NCBI GenBank assembly: GCA_009760855.2
Contig: WPIO01000005.1
Span: forward strand, 12,256,001-12,320,000
Length of the DNA: 64,000 bases
DNA from: Cristatella mucedo
Lineage: Eukaryota; Bryozoa; Phylactolaemata; Cristatellidae
Direction: 5' to 3'
This document shows, piece by piece, positions 11,452 to 22,354 of the stretch (positions are counted from its first letter, which is position 1; each line of letters starts with the position of its first letter). The notes under the pieces are model-generated. The model was given only the letters and a program-made list of their open reading frames with translations. It did not search any database and was not told where the DNA came from. The translations under genes and the position numbers were made by a program.

Positions 11452-11654
11452 TGTTGATGAGGTCAGAGGTCGTAGGAATAGTGGCGGTCCAGATCGCTGC
11501 CCGCATTAGAGGGCGATTCCCTCTGCCACCTGGCACCTGACACCATAAATGGGTGTGGCCGCAGATTGCCTAACCCAGGCCTTGGCAGTGTGTCTATAGC
11601 TGTCAGTGGCTAACGACCAGCGACACGAATAAAGTTATGCTGCTAGACACAACA
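11452..11654 (+). mobile_element. Short solo LTR
   Basis: The 203-bp segment begins TGTTG and ends CAACA, which is the short inverted terminus expected of an LTR. It has an AATAAA polyadenylation signal at 11628-11633, 21 bases before its end, and a TATA-like 'ccataaat' about 85 bases upstream of that signal. The flanks read TCGC and TCGA, an imperfect 4-bp duplication. No second copy or internal coding region is visible. Confidence 0.5.
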
Positions 11655-12430
11655 TCGACCTAGTTTGTAGAGTTTAGGCATCATAATGCTGGGGTAAAAC
11701 CGGGTGGAGTATCTCCCCCCTCCCGCGAACCAATTATGAAGCCAAACCTGGGAACCGCTTGATAGGACCAGTGAATAAGATTAGCTTGCCTGACCGGTAG
11801 AAAGATAGACGAATCAATGCCTTTTGACGTAAATCTGCTCAAATGGGCTCATAATCATCTGGCTAACAATAGGCGCAAAGTAAATCTAACACATTAGAAG
11901 CTATGCGATTTAAAAAGACTAATATTAACACTTTAAACAGATTAGCGTTCAACCATGAAAAGATTAATAATTAAAATTAATTTCTTTCTCCCTCCGACGT
12001 CAATGGGAGATCGCAATGAAGAGGGAATAGTAATTCTGCCGGTTGTATTCACTGTGCTCATTTACGACTGCATAAGCTTCGACGAACATTTCAAATTAAA
12101 AAAGTCCTGTGAAAATCTATAACTCTTAGGTGTTTGTGGAAAGTATATTGTCTTAGGTAGGTTTAAGTACCATTAACCAACATTCATCAAGTAAAAATCA
12201 CGCTGTACAATATACATGGATTATATATAAGTATTTAGGATGTGCAATGTGCTGAAATCCTTTAAAAATAATCTGCCTTTCAGCATAGAAAAAAGCCTGG
12301 CAAGTATTTTTCGTGCTAGTTTTTCCAATTTTAATTTTCCCTTTTTTTCTTCTATTAATTGCACTTTTTTTTATTTCCTCATACAAGAACTTTAATGACG
12401 GTTAAATGTATTCAAATCATTCTCACATGT
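11655..12430. other. No recognised gene
   Basis: The segment is AT-rich from about 11850. It has no long open frame and no repeat shared elsewhere in the window. Confidence 0.3.
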
Positions 12431-12434
12431 CTCC

Positions 12435-12885
12435 ATTGTTGAAGGTGCTGGGATGGCTCCCGGTCTATTGATGGAGACAGGACAAAACTCTTACTGTTAC
12501 CAGAAAGACCCACCCTGTTTTGCATCCTTTCTGCCTAGCTGAGACGCTGCACCAACTTTAGCCTTCTTGCACGTATGTTCTCAATGGACAGTTTGCAGGT
12601 TTATTCCTTTGCTTAAAGACCATTGGCGACAGAAGCTGTTGCTGTGAAGGTCCTAGACTGTGGAGGTAACTCTCACAATTCTTATGCAACGACATCTTCT
12701 CTGCCACTGCCGACTGTAGCACATCCTATGCAGCGGCCCTGAGCCTGCGACTTTCTTGCTGCTACTAACTTCCTCGACAGCCCTTCTGAATAAGCTATGC
12801 TTCTCATTCCTTCTTTGTTGTGTGTGATGAAGTCTGTTGGCTACCGTATTCTCGCCGAAAGCCACTTAAGCTTTGGGTTTGACAT
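12435..12885 (+). mobile_element. LINE family A C-terminal fragment
   Basis: The fragment starts at the segment equivalent to LLKELGWLPV, then codes for a decayed 'LKTIGDRS' block, and ends within the family A 3' part ('gctaccgtattctcgccgaaagcc'). Frameshifts and stops are frequent. It lacks the terminal tail. Confidence 0.75.
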
Positions 12886-13323
12886 GAAAAAAACTTCCAT
12901 GCGTAACATACGCTTTGTCCTTTTGGCTTTGAGTATTTACAAATGGACATACCTACCATTTCATTACATTCTTTCAGAGTCAATTTTTTAATAGACATCT
13001 ATGGGTCAGTCCGGGTTTCGACAAGGTGATCTTTCAGTAAGTGCTAAAAAAAACAAAGAAAGTGTACTTTCCCCTGAACTCTCTTGGTCAGTACTGATAA
13101 TATGTCACCTGTTGAAAACGATACGGTTACTAAGACATTGTTCGTGAATTCTATTCGTTAAGATAAGGATTTGTGAAGATGAGATTAAGAGATGGAAACT
13201 TAAAGATTAACATGCCTCTGCAGAATAGATTTTTCCCTAAGGGTATTGTTACAGGTTTCTCGCACACATGTGGATGTATTCGAGAGAATGAGTACTGCGT
13301 TTGTTGCTACATGATTCGTGAGT

Positions 13324-13326
<3 letters not shown>

Positions 13327-13367
<41 letters not shown>

Positions 13368-13378
13368 CAGAGGCGCAA
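13327..13378. repeat. (AT)n microsatellite
   Basis: A run of about 50 bases of alternating A and T with one phase change. Confidence 0.95.
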
Positions 13379-13454
13379 AAATATAAGGTCGTCTTATTTT
13401 CTGAATTATAAAATCAAAGGGTTTTATCTCTTTGCATGTTTTCTAAGCATTCGT

Positions 13455-13560
13455 GGTACAGATAAGCAACTCAGCTTAGGATTAGCATGCTACCACTTGT
13501 GACCAGATCATGGGTTCAATTCCTTCAGCCCACAATTGCTTATTTCCTATTAATCGTTCT
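13455..13560 (+). repeat. Possible SINE head (tRNA-like)
   Basis: The segment 'atcatgggttcaattcc' contains a B-box-like GGTTCAATTCC and follows a 'cagcttaggattagcatgct' stretch similar to the head of the SINE at 48410. The usual SINE tail is missing, so the assignment is weak. Confidence 0.35.
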
Positions 13561-13724
13561 AAGGCTTCGAATAGCTGGGGCTCACTTTCACAATCCTGAT
13601 GCCTCAGAATTTTCCTGCAACCAACTCGGGTGCTTTTGTCATCCAAATTTCGCCGCTACTAATATCCCTACTTGCTTCTTTAATTGTCCCCATAGTACAA
13701 CTAAGCTTCCCATTGTCTCTTTAT

Positions 13725-13790
13725 TCCGTGTGCTAAAGTGTGCTGGCTACCGTAAGCGCAGCAAACGCTGCTTAGGCTTTGAAACTTGTA
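13725..13790 (+). repeat. Short LINE family A scrap
   Basis: The sequence 'gtgctggctaccgtaagcgcagcaaacgctgcttaggctttg' matches the end of the family A reading frame ('ctggctaccgtatgcgtaccgaaagccgcttaggctgtg'). Nothing else of the element is present. Confidence 0.5.
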
Positions 13791-14282
13791 TGCAATTTTT
13801 TCTGTGTAAGACATCCGCTAACTCGTTTCAGTCTTGCAAAGTTGCATGTGGAGATACATAATAACATCGCTATTTTGGAAGAGAAATGAACTTAAAAATA
13901 CATCAAGAATGCATGAAAAGTTCTTTTTTGCAATCGTCGTAAGCGTCGATCTTTAAAAAAGCACGCTTAGGCACAATATTTCCCTACGTTCATTTGCATT
14001 TACAGACACGCATTAATAATAACAACGTGCCGGCTCTTCTCGTCTACAAACTCAGTGGTCATGTTGTGAGCGCTTGCAACCTCTGCTGTTGTTTTAAGCG
14101 ACGTGCCCTGACACTAATGTACGCTTCACCTGCGGCAAATAGTTACGCCATTGACACATGCAACGGAGCAGCTCTCAGGCTAGCCGCGATATTAGCCCTT
14201 GCCTTAGTGGGCCTAACTAGGGTACCTGGAGCAATCGTAGCGAGGCGGACTAGCCAAGAAGAATTGGGTAGGGGGGGACACA

Positions 14283-15083
14283 TTAGTTAAACATGACAGC
14301 GAGATCCGCTTAGGTTAGAATGGAGCTTGGGTAGACAAAGAGCGGTCAGGATGTGGTCCGACCACTGTGCTCCACTAGACAAAGAGCTAAAGGATGGCGA
14401 GCTGGCGGAGGAGCTATCTAATAAATTACAGGCAGATGCGAATAGGCCGATGACGGACACCGAGAGCTAGGGTCCGACAAAAATAGCAGCTACGCTCAAG
14501 GTCAAGAGGCGGGGAGAGAGAGAGATATATATACGAGACGACTGACAGAGCTCAGGGCTGCAGCTTCGGTAGTCGATGCGAGACTACGCTTCAAGAGCAC
14601 GAGAGGCGAACCTACGGCGACGGACAGCTAAGTGCAACTTAGACTGCGAAGTTGTGTTCTGCCGGCTACTCAGTTAGCTGCTTGTATCTTGGGGTGCTGT
14701 AGCGACGCGCGCATAGGGTAGTTAGTTATATTCGGACTTCGGGAGTTCGCGCAGTTAACTCCGTCGGTCCGGTACACGCCGCGTAAACGCGTAGGGTAGT
14801 TATTATAGTCGGGCTTCGGGAGTTCGCGCAGTTAACTCCGTCGGACCGATACGCGCCGCGTAAACGCACAGGGTAGTTGGTTATACTCGGGCTTCGGGAG
14901 TTCGCGCGAAGTTAACTCCATTGGTCCGGTAAGCGCCGGCGCGTAACCACTACTAACAGGCCCACAATAAACTATTGCTTTCGGCACCCAGTTGTGGCCG
15001 TCTGTGTTTTAACCGCACTGCAGCACTGCATCACACAGTCCACCGGTAGAGAGCCGGGGGACGAGCTTCTCTACGCGGTTACA
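14283..15083 (+). mobile_element. Solo LTR with internal tandem units
   Basis: An LTR-like segment of about 801 bp ends GGTTACA, and CACA flanks it on both sides (14279-14282 and 15084-15087). The left end reads TTAG rather than the usual TG, so that boundary is tentative. A purine- and G-rich tract lies just upstream. A TATATATA box at 14526-14533 is followed by a GC-rich leader. Three tandem units of 77-82 bp (about 14709-14947) each carry 'gggcttcgggagttcgcgc' and a 'gttaactcc' core. AATAAA occurs near 14966. The architecture of promoter, leader and polyadenylation signal supports an LTR, but I see no second copy in the window. Confidence 0.55.
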
Positions 15084-15087
15084 CACA

Positions 15088-15715
15088 GCAGCCTACTCCT
15101 CACACGTGGCTAGTAGTTAAGCCATTGACGTCAGTAGTTAAGCCAGCGCAGCGTCAGGCCACTCATGTATGTTATATTTCTTGACATCTGCTGTGATTCA
15201 TCAAGCTCTCATATGCGGATGCGCTGTGTCTCCATGAGATTCCATAAGAACTGCCACCGCGGCCGGAGCGACTGGAATACAACATTCATGCAAATGAAGA
15301 TGACGGTCTCCTACTTATAAGACAATCTACATGCCAATGTGCCCAGGTGATGCTGACCCCGTGCAACTTTTTAAATTATGTTATGAACTCACTGTAGGAA
15401 GATGTAACTGCATACTTTTCTTTGTATTACAAAGTACGCCGAAATCGCTCACGTAGCTCTACCAGACATAGGCAGCCCTCTAGCAAAAATATGTCATCAA
15501 CACAGTAAGACTCAAAATTGGTTTACCAACGTTTGCGAATCGAGCAACATTAACCATTTGCCAACAAGAGATCCAAAACTGTATTTTGGATAGAAGCTTG
15601 AGCTTCCACCTCGGTACAAAAGATTTTGTTGAACCGTGTACGACTTCCTGAATATCAGATTTAATCGGGAAGAATACGTGCACACAAACGCTATTCGGGT
15701 AAAAGATATCCCTGA
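15088..15715. other. No recognised gene
   Basis: No frame here resembles a known protein. The open - frame at 15480-15743 partly overlaps the tail of the next LINE and looks like chance. Confidence 0.3.
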
Positions 15716-15719
15716 CAAA

Positions 15720-17456
15720 ATAATGACAATACAAATAATACATTCGATATCGCGCCCTCAGAGAACTAATCTCTATTTAGGCACTTTAGATTTGCTGCAA
15801 AGGAAGCATGCTCGAATGGTTAGTTGTAGCATGCCCAATAAACAACAAAAATAACATGGCTAAGGGTAACATGCACAGAGTCTGAATGCAAGTATGGTTA
15901 GTGGTAGCATGCACAGTTTCAGCAAGCTTTATCACACAAAAACCGAACTACAGGGAAACCCTAAATGGTATGATAAATAGATGTTTTTTAGTCTCTTTTT
16001 AAAGGTGGTCAAGTCAGTAGATGTCGTGACCGAATTCGGGAGTGAGTTCCAGGGTTTGGGAGCATACGAACTAAAGGCACGGTCTCCAAAGTATTTGTGG
16101 TTTGCTCGAGGTATGGGAAAAAATAGATTCCGAAAAGTGAGTGGTACGATGCTTAGCCTGGTGGGAGGCTAGATCTGGTAGGTGGATAGGTAGGCTGGGG
16201 TCAAAGAATGACGGGCCCTAAAAATGAGTGACGGAGCCATGAAGTTGAAGAGCTGCTTTACATGGAGCCAGTGCAGATCGGCGAGATGTGGTGAGATATG
16301 TCAACTGCGTCATTCACGACAAGTAAGCCTAGCTGCAGAAATTGCACCACCTGTAAGCACCTGTTTCCACAGGCCGGTAGACTAGCAAGAAGGTAGTTAC
16401 AGAAGTCAAGACGGGATGTCAAAAATCCTTGGACAAGTTCAGATTTGGTGTCCTTATCTAAACAAGCCAGAATATCAGCAATGTTATGTAGCTGAAAGTA
16501 GGCAGACTTGACTGCGGAGCTAATGTGGTTATCTAATGAAAAGTCACTGTGGAACGTGACATCGAGATTTCGTGCAGGTTCAACAGAAGATATGCTGGCA
16601 GAGCCGATTTTCAAAGTTAATTTTTCCAATTTCTGAATCACACTTGGTTGCCTATACCTACTAAGTTGGTTTTATCATTCTTCAATTACAGACAGTTTGC
16701 TGCTATCCATATGCTGATGTCATCACTACATGCAGCAAAGGAGTTGAGAGAATTCGACGTGCTGGACGACTGGAAGGAATCAAAGCAAAGCTGCAACCAA
16801 GTGTCATCTGCCTAATAATAATACTAGCTGACTTAACAGCCTCTTTTGTATAGAAACAGCAGACACTTTAAGGCTATTACCACGTTTGGTCGAGTGTGTG
16901 ACCCTTGATGTGAGTAGGGCCGTGCACATGAGCAAAAAGAGACTATTAATCAGTCTGTGCACGAAATTCAGTGCTCAAAGTGTCAGATAAGTATGAATCT
17001 TGAAATCACCCATAATGGGGAATGGTCGATTTCTTCCACACAGAATCGAAATGATAAAATATCTGAGAAATCTGAGGTAAAGGAGGACTTGGTACCTGGC
17101 GGGCGATATATTACTGCCACCATCGTTAGCTTGCTATCGGGTGAAATCAAGACAATAGATTCGAAAGGTTGATTCGAGGTTACTGAAAACGGCTTGAAGT
17201 GAAAGTTGGAGCTTGTGGTAACAGCGACTCCGCTTGCAGTTTTGATTGATCCAGGAGTGAAAAAGAAGCAGGAATCACTGTGAATTGCGGCCTTAATTGT
17301 CGGGAAATTTACCTATTATAGCCAAGTTTCAGTCAAAGCGAGCAGGTCGAGACCTTTTCAGAAATAAAGTCGTTTATTAATTGGGATTTATTGCACATTG
17401 AGTGAAGATTGCAAAGAAAAGCGTCAAGTTAGGTCGCCGGAGTTAAAGCAGGCCTG
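15720..17456 (-). mobile_element. LINE family B with endonuclease and RT remnants
   Basis: Read on the - strand, the 3' tail is at 15720-15800 and the C-terminal RT block follows up to about 16640 (SAVKSAYFQLHNIADILACL; SRLDFCNYLLASLPACG). An ADDT motif of the RT catalytic loop lies near 16800. Beyond a small SINE tail (16814-16882), the endonuclease part appears. It includes a GHTLD motif at 16889-16903 and a TETWL motif at about 17321-17334, both typical of the apurinic-type endonuclease of CR1/L2 LINEs. The central RT core is missing and many stops occur. The N-terminal part was cut by insertion of the LTR element at 17462 and may resume at 19146-19330. Confidence 0.85.
16814..16882 (-). 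repeat. SINE tail fragment
   Basis: The block 'ctagctgacttaacagcctcttttgtatag' matches the 3' part of the tRNA-derived SINEs at 21574, 50448 and 63851. An (AAT)n tail adjoins it. The tRNA-like head is lost. Confidence 0.65.
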
Positions 17457-17461
17457 ATGAC

Positions 17462-19140
17462 TTTCGTTTGATGATATGCAGGCTTTTTCTCTTCTTCTGC
17501 TAACCCGCCGGTAAAAATATGTTGGATTCATAAACGGTGTTAGCCGGTGTACAGTTGTGGTCCACCTCTGATTAATTATCGAGGCCGGCTATTGCACAAC
17601 CGTGGTCCAGCAGGGGTACTTGTATGGGAGAGAGAGGGCGAAGGGAGTCGTGCTTCCCTCAACTCCGTGCGTCGTAGAATAAACTGTTGGCGTTGGTCAT
17701 CGGCTGACATTTCTGGGCTGTGCGTGAACCAAGCAACAAACTATTTCTCCTGATGGAACCGATGACGGCCTTTGAGATGGCGCTTGAAATCTTCGATGGC
17801 TCCGGAGACTTCGTTGGCTAGCTGCTGAATTTCGAGATTGAGATCGTGCAAAGCAGCTATTAACCGAGTAATTGGCACTTGTGTTTTTCCATGTGATGCA
17901 AGGCAGGGACTTCACGTTTGCTTCGAGTCTCCAGCAGTCAGTGCAAAATGACTACCAAGCCAAGCTGCGTGAGGCATTAGTGAGAGCATTCACTTGGCCA
18001 GCCGGTAAAGCGCGATTACTGCATGCTGGTCGGGTAAAGGCTGGTCGGACTGAGAGGTTCGACAGTAGAAACCGGAAGTGGCAGCAGAAATCACCAACGG
18101 TGCGCCAGGCGACAAAGGTTTGCCAGGCTGCCACCTAGTGGCAGGCGGCGTTGGCGCTCCAAGCAGTGACGGTTGGCCAGACGGCGATAGTGTGCAACGA
18201 GGCAACGGCTTTGTGCGAGGCAAAGGTCATCAGCGGTGTGGCTGAGGCACACAGCAGCGAGAGTCTTAGTCCGGCGGAGAGACCGGGCACGGAGAGGAAG
18301 CGGCGTCCGAGAGGAAAGCGGTGGCGTCCGCGCGAGAGTCGAAGGCATCCGCGCGAGAGTCTGTGGCGTCCGTTAGAGAGGCGGCAGTGTCTGCCAGAGA
18401 TGAAAGGGTCGGGATGCAGCGCAAGCCATGAAGGTGACGTTGGCCTGCGACGAGCAGGTGGGCTGTGACGTGATGCACGCCGGAGAGTGTTCGTAGGCAG
18501 GAGAGTGTGCGCAGGCCGGAGAGTCTGTGCAGGCCAAAGAGTTTAAGCAATCCGGAGAGGCACAGGTCGTAGACGCGCTCGCAGGACGTAAACGCAATGA
18601 AAGCAGTGTCGGTGAAAGCGGATGGAGCGACGGCGGCTAAGGTCCGCAAAATGGCGGCTGTTGAAGTTAACTCTTTGAACATGGCCGATGGACCATGGTG
18701 CCGGCTAGTCGCGAAAGGGCGCCTCCTTCAAGCGGCTGCAAGGTAGTCAGCCTGCCTTGGGGTCAGCTGTTGATGTTGGCTGTTATGTCGATACGGCGCT
18801 TGACGTGTAGTGTTGCACTTGTAGCAGCCAGGGGTACTCAATGCTCCGTCGTACATTGCAGTTACTTGTGTTGCTGCTGGGCACTTGTGATCTTAAGTTC
18901 ACGGGGACGTGTAGTTTGATAATATGAATGATGGTACTGTTCCTCTGCTAACCATCTGGTGAGGAGATGTTGGATTTATTTTCGGGGTCTGCCGGTGCAC
19001 AGCTGCGGTTCAGCAGTGAAACTTGTGTACGAGAGAAGTTTGAAGGGAGTCGTGCTTCCCTCTGCTCCGTGCGTCATAGAATAAACTGTCTGTGCTGGTC
19101 ATCGGCTGGTGTTTCCGTTCTGTGCACAAACCAAGTGACA
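17462..19140 (+). mobile_element. Compact gag-only LTR retrotransposon with target-site duplication
   Basis: The direct repeats at 17462-17738 and 18910-19140 are the LTRs. They align over their whole length, and the 5' copy carries an extra internal segment of about 46 bp. The 3' LTR starts TGTAGTTTGAT, both end ACA, and both have AATAAA (17678-17683 and 19080-19085). A perfect 5-bp duplication ATGAC flanks the element (17457-17461 and 19141-19145). A G-rich stretch precedes the 3' LTR. The 1.17-kb interior holds a decayed gag-like gene and no other retroviral-type enzyme. The sequence just inside the 5' LTR (ACTATTTC) matches that of the 2415-5011 element, which suggests a shared primer-binding site. 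The element sits inside a LINE family B endonuclease region. Confidence 0.9.
17753..18680 (+). pseudogene. Decayed gag-like gene of the compact LTR element
   Basis: It opens with an ATG 15 bases after the 5' LTR. The first 22 codons contain FDGSGDFVG and end at a TAG at 17819-17821. A second frame (17872-18138) carries the conserved block AKLREALVRAFTWPAGKA, followed by a charged segment. Downstream the DNA is GC-rich, with repeated 'ggagag' and 'ggcgtccgcgcgagag' units that correspond to the Ala/Arg-rich tail of the other copy, but the frame is not continuous. The order of blocks is the same as at 4747-3787 on -. This is a capsid-type gene by similarity between the two copies and by general gag layout. 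No zinc knuckle is seen. Confidence 0.7.
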
Positions 19141-19145
19141 ATGAC

Positions 19146-19334
19146 CACTAAGATTGAGAGATTCACAGTAACGCTTGAGGTAGAAGGTGCAGAGCGGTCT
19201 GAGACAATGCTAGGAATACCAAACGAGAGGGTACTCAGCTCGCAGCTCCCGCCAAATGAGCCGCGTATCAGCTCGCGGCTTCGGCCCATCACCCAGCGGT
19301 GGTTCCGGGGCGTCCTTACTTTTTGAATGCATGA
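19146..19334 (-). other. Possible N-terminal part of the interrupted LINE
   Basis: A - strand open frame (19074-19292) with SSVTVNLSILVV abuts the insertion point. It may be the continuation of the LINE family B copy at 15720-17456. The supporting evidence is only that it lies directly across the target-site duplication. Confidence 0.35.
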
Positions 19335-19732
19335 TGTAGTTTGGTCGCGCAGCAGAGAGCCAGCCGATGCCTAACACCGACAGTTTATTCCCAACGCACG
19401 GAGCCCAAGAGCGCACGGCTACCCACAGCCCCTACTCTCACACGACTGCCCAATCCCCTGGTCGACTCCAATGATTCATCGACCACAACTGTGCACCGGC
19501 CGACCCTGATGGTGAATCCACCATCTGGCCACCAGCTGGTCCATGCCACATCAAAGGCGGACCGCAGCTGTGCACCGGCCCCTCTCGGTGGTGCTTCTAA
19601 CAGCTCACCAGTGGCTCATCAGAGGAGCCTGCATACAATACATACATACGAACTACACGCTCCCTTGACCTTAAGGTCACAAGTCAGGAGCCGGCATACA
19701 ATAGATACATACATACGTACACACGAACTACA
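19335..19732 (-). mobile_element. Solo LTR related to the 17462-19140 element
   Basis: On the - strand this 398-bp segment begins TGTAGTTCGT, ends ACTACA, and keeps the LTR core 'ctccgtgcgttgggaataaactgtcgg'. It contains the same 'ccggtgcacag' motif twice, as does the 5' LTR of the neighbouring element. Its flanks CATGA and TATGA match at four of five positions, consistent with an aged target-site duplication. An internal duplication of about 75 bp repeats its first bases (19658-19732). It lies in inverted orientation only 194 bases from the full element. Confidence 0.7.
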
Positions 19733-19736
19733 TATG

Positions 19737-20435
19737 ATTCATGGATCTTAGCAGCAGCAATGTTATCTAGGGATGCATTTGAACTTCGATTACGAAGCGA
19801 CATAACTAATATGCAGGTTATTAGCCCCCCTGTATATAACGCCGCCGGTGTATATAATGCCGCCGCCGGCGCGGCACACCCAGCCTGGAGCGATGAGCGT
19901 TTATATGTCCATAGGCACCTAATTTTTTATGCGCTGCGGTCCTAAAAAAAACAGATAAACTTTCAGCAGGTCTTAGCTATGTCGGTTTCCGTAGATGATG
20001 TTCGCAAGAACTTAGGTTTTCGGAAGAGAACTCTGCAACGGACAAGGAATGCGTGCAGCGGTGGGTGCATGGTGATTTGGCAGGCTTACTCTCTTTATTA
20101 ATAATTCAGAGATACTAGGCTTATTTCTTGGTGTTCTTCACAGCGTTTGCGGTATTCGATTCCTGTAACAAACCCTAGGAATAAGTATTTTTAATTAGAC
20201 ATCATTAAGTGATAGTTACATTTATTCTCAAATGCCTTATGTAACTGCGTAGTTGAATAGTAATTCAGTATGTTTAGGTAGACAATTGTACTTTCATTTT
20301 TAATAAATTTGATCAAAAACCAATTTCTATATGCTAAACTATGGGTAAGCAAAAGCTAATTGTAGGGATTCAAAAATTATTCTTCGTCAATAAACATTTG
20401 GAAAAATTCGCACTAGATTTCGACGTCAGCTCTAC
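19737..20435. other. No recognised gene; paired TATA-like repeat
   Basis: Two copies of 'tgtatataacgccgcc'-type sequence lie at about 19831-19868, in a GC-rich context. The rest is AT-rich, without a long frame. Confidence 0.3.
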
Positions 20436-20439
20436 ATTG

Positions 20440-20775
20440 AAGTATGACTAAAGACCATTAGCGATAGAAGCTTTTTCTCGGCAGGTCCTAGACTGTGGAA
20501 CTCACGTCCACAATTATTGCGCAACAACGAGTACTCTCCTGCTGCCGACTATGGCACATCCTTTTCAGATGTTCTGAGCTGCAACTTTCACGCTACTCAC
20601 TACCTGAACTGCTCCCTTACTCAGCTATGCTTCTATCTCTTTGTTACGTCAGATGAAGTCTGCTTGCTATTGAATGCGTTCTAAAAGGCACTTAGGCTAC
20701 GAGTGTGCTATAGAAAATTTACCTGCGTAACACCCACATAGTCTTTGTGGAGTTACAGACGGTGCTAAATCGCAC
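20440..20775 (+). mobile_element. LINE family A C-terminal end
   Basis: The copy runs from 'ctaaagaccattagcgatagaag' (LKTISDRS block) through 'cctagactgtggaactc' to the family A tail 'cacccacatagtctttgtggagttacagacgg'. It is strongly 5' truncated and carries stops. Confidence 0.85.
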
Positions 20776-20779
20776 TTCA

Positions 20780-21565
20780 TTATTTAGAGACAAGTCGAAT
20801 GCACAGTTTTCGGTATGCTAAAATGAGGGTTCCACTGCGAAACTACTGTATGCATTAAGGACAAACCATCTGGACACCAGTAACACACTACTTCCAGATC
20901 TTCCTACCTGTATGCGAAAACTACCAAAGTTGGTGAAAAGCTTAGAAGCTATGCTCTCTGTCATACACGTAACAACTTTAAACTACAACGCCTCTTATTT
21001 AGTAGCGCTGGCTCTCTAGCAACTGACGTAGTGAGTTACGTCCCAAATATTAGGAATCTTTCGCATTGTCATAAACGACAAAGGAGTAACCCAACAAATG
21101 CAAAATGCGTAGCATGCTTGATTAAATGCTCTACCAATCCATTCTGCATTGGAAGTTTTTCTCCTTCATTATTCGAAAGATTTCCACGTCTATCTACCTC
21201 TTGCTATCCACCCGATATTTGTTATCTTCTAGTTTCAGCAGTAAACCAGCCAGGTAAATAGCGTTTTTTTTCTGGGCATGGGCTCTTTACGCTACTCCAA
21301 TGCTCTATGAGACCGAGGAGAGTCACGTGCTGATGTGACGGTATCTTCTTCCGAGGCTCATCCTACGTGCGCAGTACAATAGCAGCATTTTTGCATAAAG
21401 AATTAGAAGGAGCATATCGTTTAGTTGTTTAATTATAAACATCTTGAATTTTATAGACTTTGAACCAGCTGTAATGCAGACAGTTCCAATCCACTCCCAT
21501 TGACTTCCGCTAGCTGAAAAATTTAGATTGACAATCTAATTCAGGTAGCGACTGCATGTGTGTAA
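20780..21565. other. No recognised gene
   Basis: A 76-codon + frame at 21031-21261 has several Cys residues but resembles no family I know, and no splice context supports it. Confidence 0.3.
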
Positions 21566-21573
21566 AAAAAAAT

Positions 21574-21727
21574 CCTAGCTGATTAAACAGCCTCTTTTTG
21601 TATAGCGACAGAAGAGCTTTTTAGGGCTATCACCACCACTTGCAGTGGCGATAAAGAATCGCCCACCGCAGGAATCGAACCCACGACCTCGGGAAGCAAC
21701 CGCCTTACCTAGTGTGCCATCACGGCT
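21574..21727 (-). repeat. tRNA-derived SINE
   Basis: On the - strand it has an A-box-like TGGCACACTAGG (21708-21719) and a B box GGTTCGATTCC (21671-21681), spaced 27 bases apart. The SINE body with a 'gcctctttttgtatag' complement follows, and an oligo-A/T end is at 21564-21573. The boxes are those of an RNA polymerase III promoter. The sequence after the B box does not form a tRNA acceptor stem, so this is a SINE and not a tRNA gene. Confidence 0.85.
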
Positions 21728-21944
21728 TACGCCTGAAACGTTGACTATTGTGATGCCATATATGTACCATTGAACCCAATCAATACTGTATTTATCTTAA
21801 GCAATTTGTTAGAGTGTCATATCGATTCAAGCATTTCACGAAATTCATTCTCTGTAGGCTTTCTAAAATACCGAAACCTAAGTGAGCACATCGGAGAGTT
21901 TTAATTACCACCTGCAGACTCTGAAAGCTGTCAATGTTTACTGG

Positions 21945-22030
21945 TAATAGTAACAATAAGAATAATAGTGCATTTGTATCGCTCTCTCAGAGAACTTGAT
22001 CGCTCTCTAGGCACTGTATTTATTCTTATT
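21945..22030 (-). repeat. LINE family B 3' tail, fragment
   Basis: An AATAAG/AATAAT tract, then 'ctctcagagaacttgatcgctctctaggcac', matches the reversed 3' tail of family B. Confidence 0.6.
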
Positions 22031-22034
22031 AGAA

Positions 22035-22350
22035 GACATGCCTATTATTTAAAAATTCCTATGAGTGTGAGGTCCTCCACCCCTCTCGCGACTGGGCGGC
22101 GGCTTGCCTGGAGACGGCGAGGTCACCTTCGCGGGTAAAATTTCTCAAAAACGGCCAAGCTACTCACATGGCATCACGTATTCAGAGCTTTTTTTCTCCT
22201 TAAAACCCCAAGAGCGTCGAGTCAGCATTTGTTTTCCGGGTGCAAGGACCCGAACGCTGCCAAAACGAAAGATTGCACTCTACTCATCTCTGCTCTTCAG
22301 CTAGTGTTGTAAAGCAGTGGCTCCACCGGTGGCAGGTCTTGTGGGAGTCT
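22035..22350. other. No recognised gene
   Basis: A GC-richer frame at 22104-22304 shows no family resemblance. Confidence 0.25.
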
Positions 22351-22354
22351 CACG

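Noticed and set aside
21671-21681. Functional tRNA genes at the B boxes near 21.7, 50.5 and 63.9 kb
   Set aside because: No acceptor stem pairs across the head. The same body and tail recur at each site, which is the pattern of a SINE.
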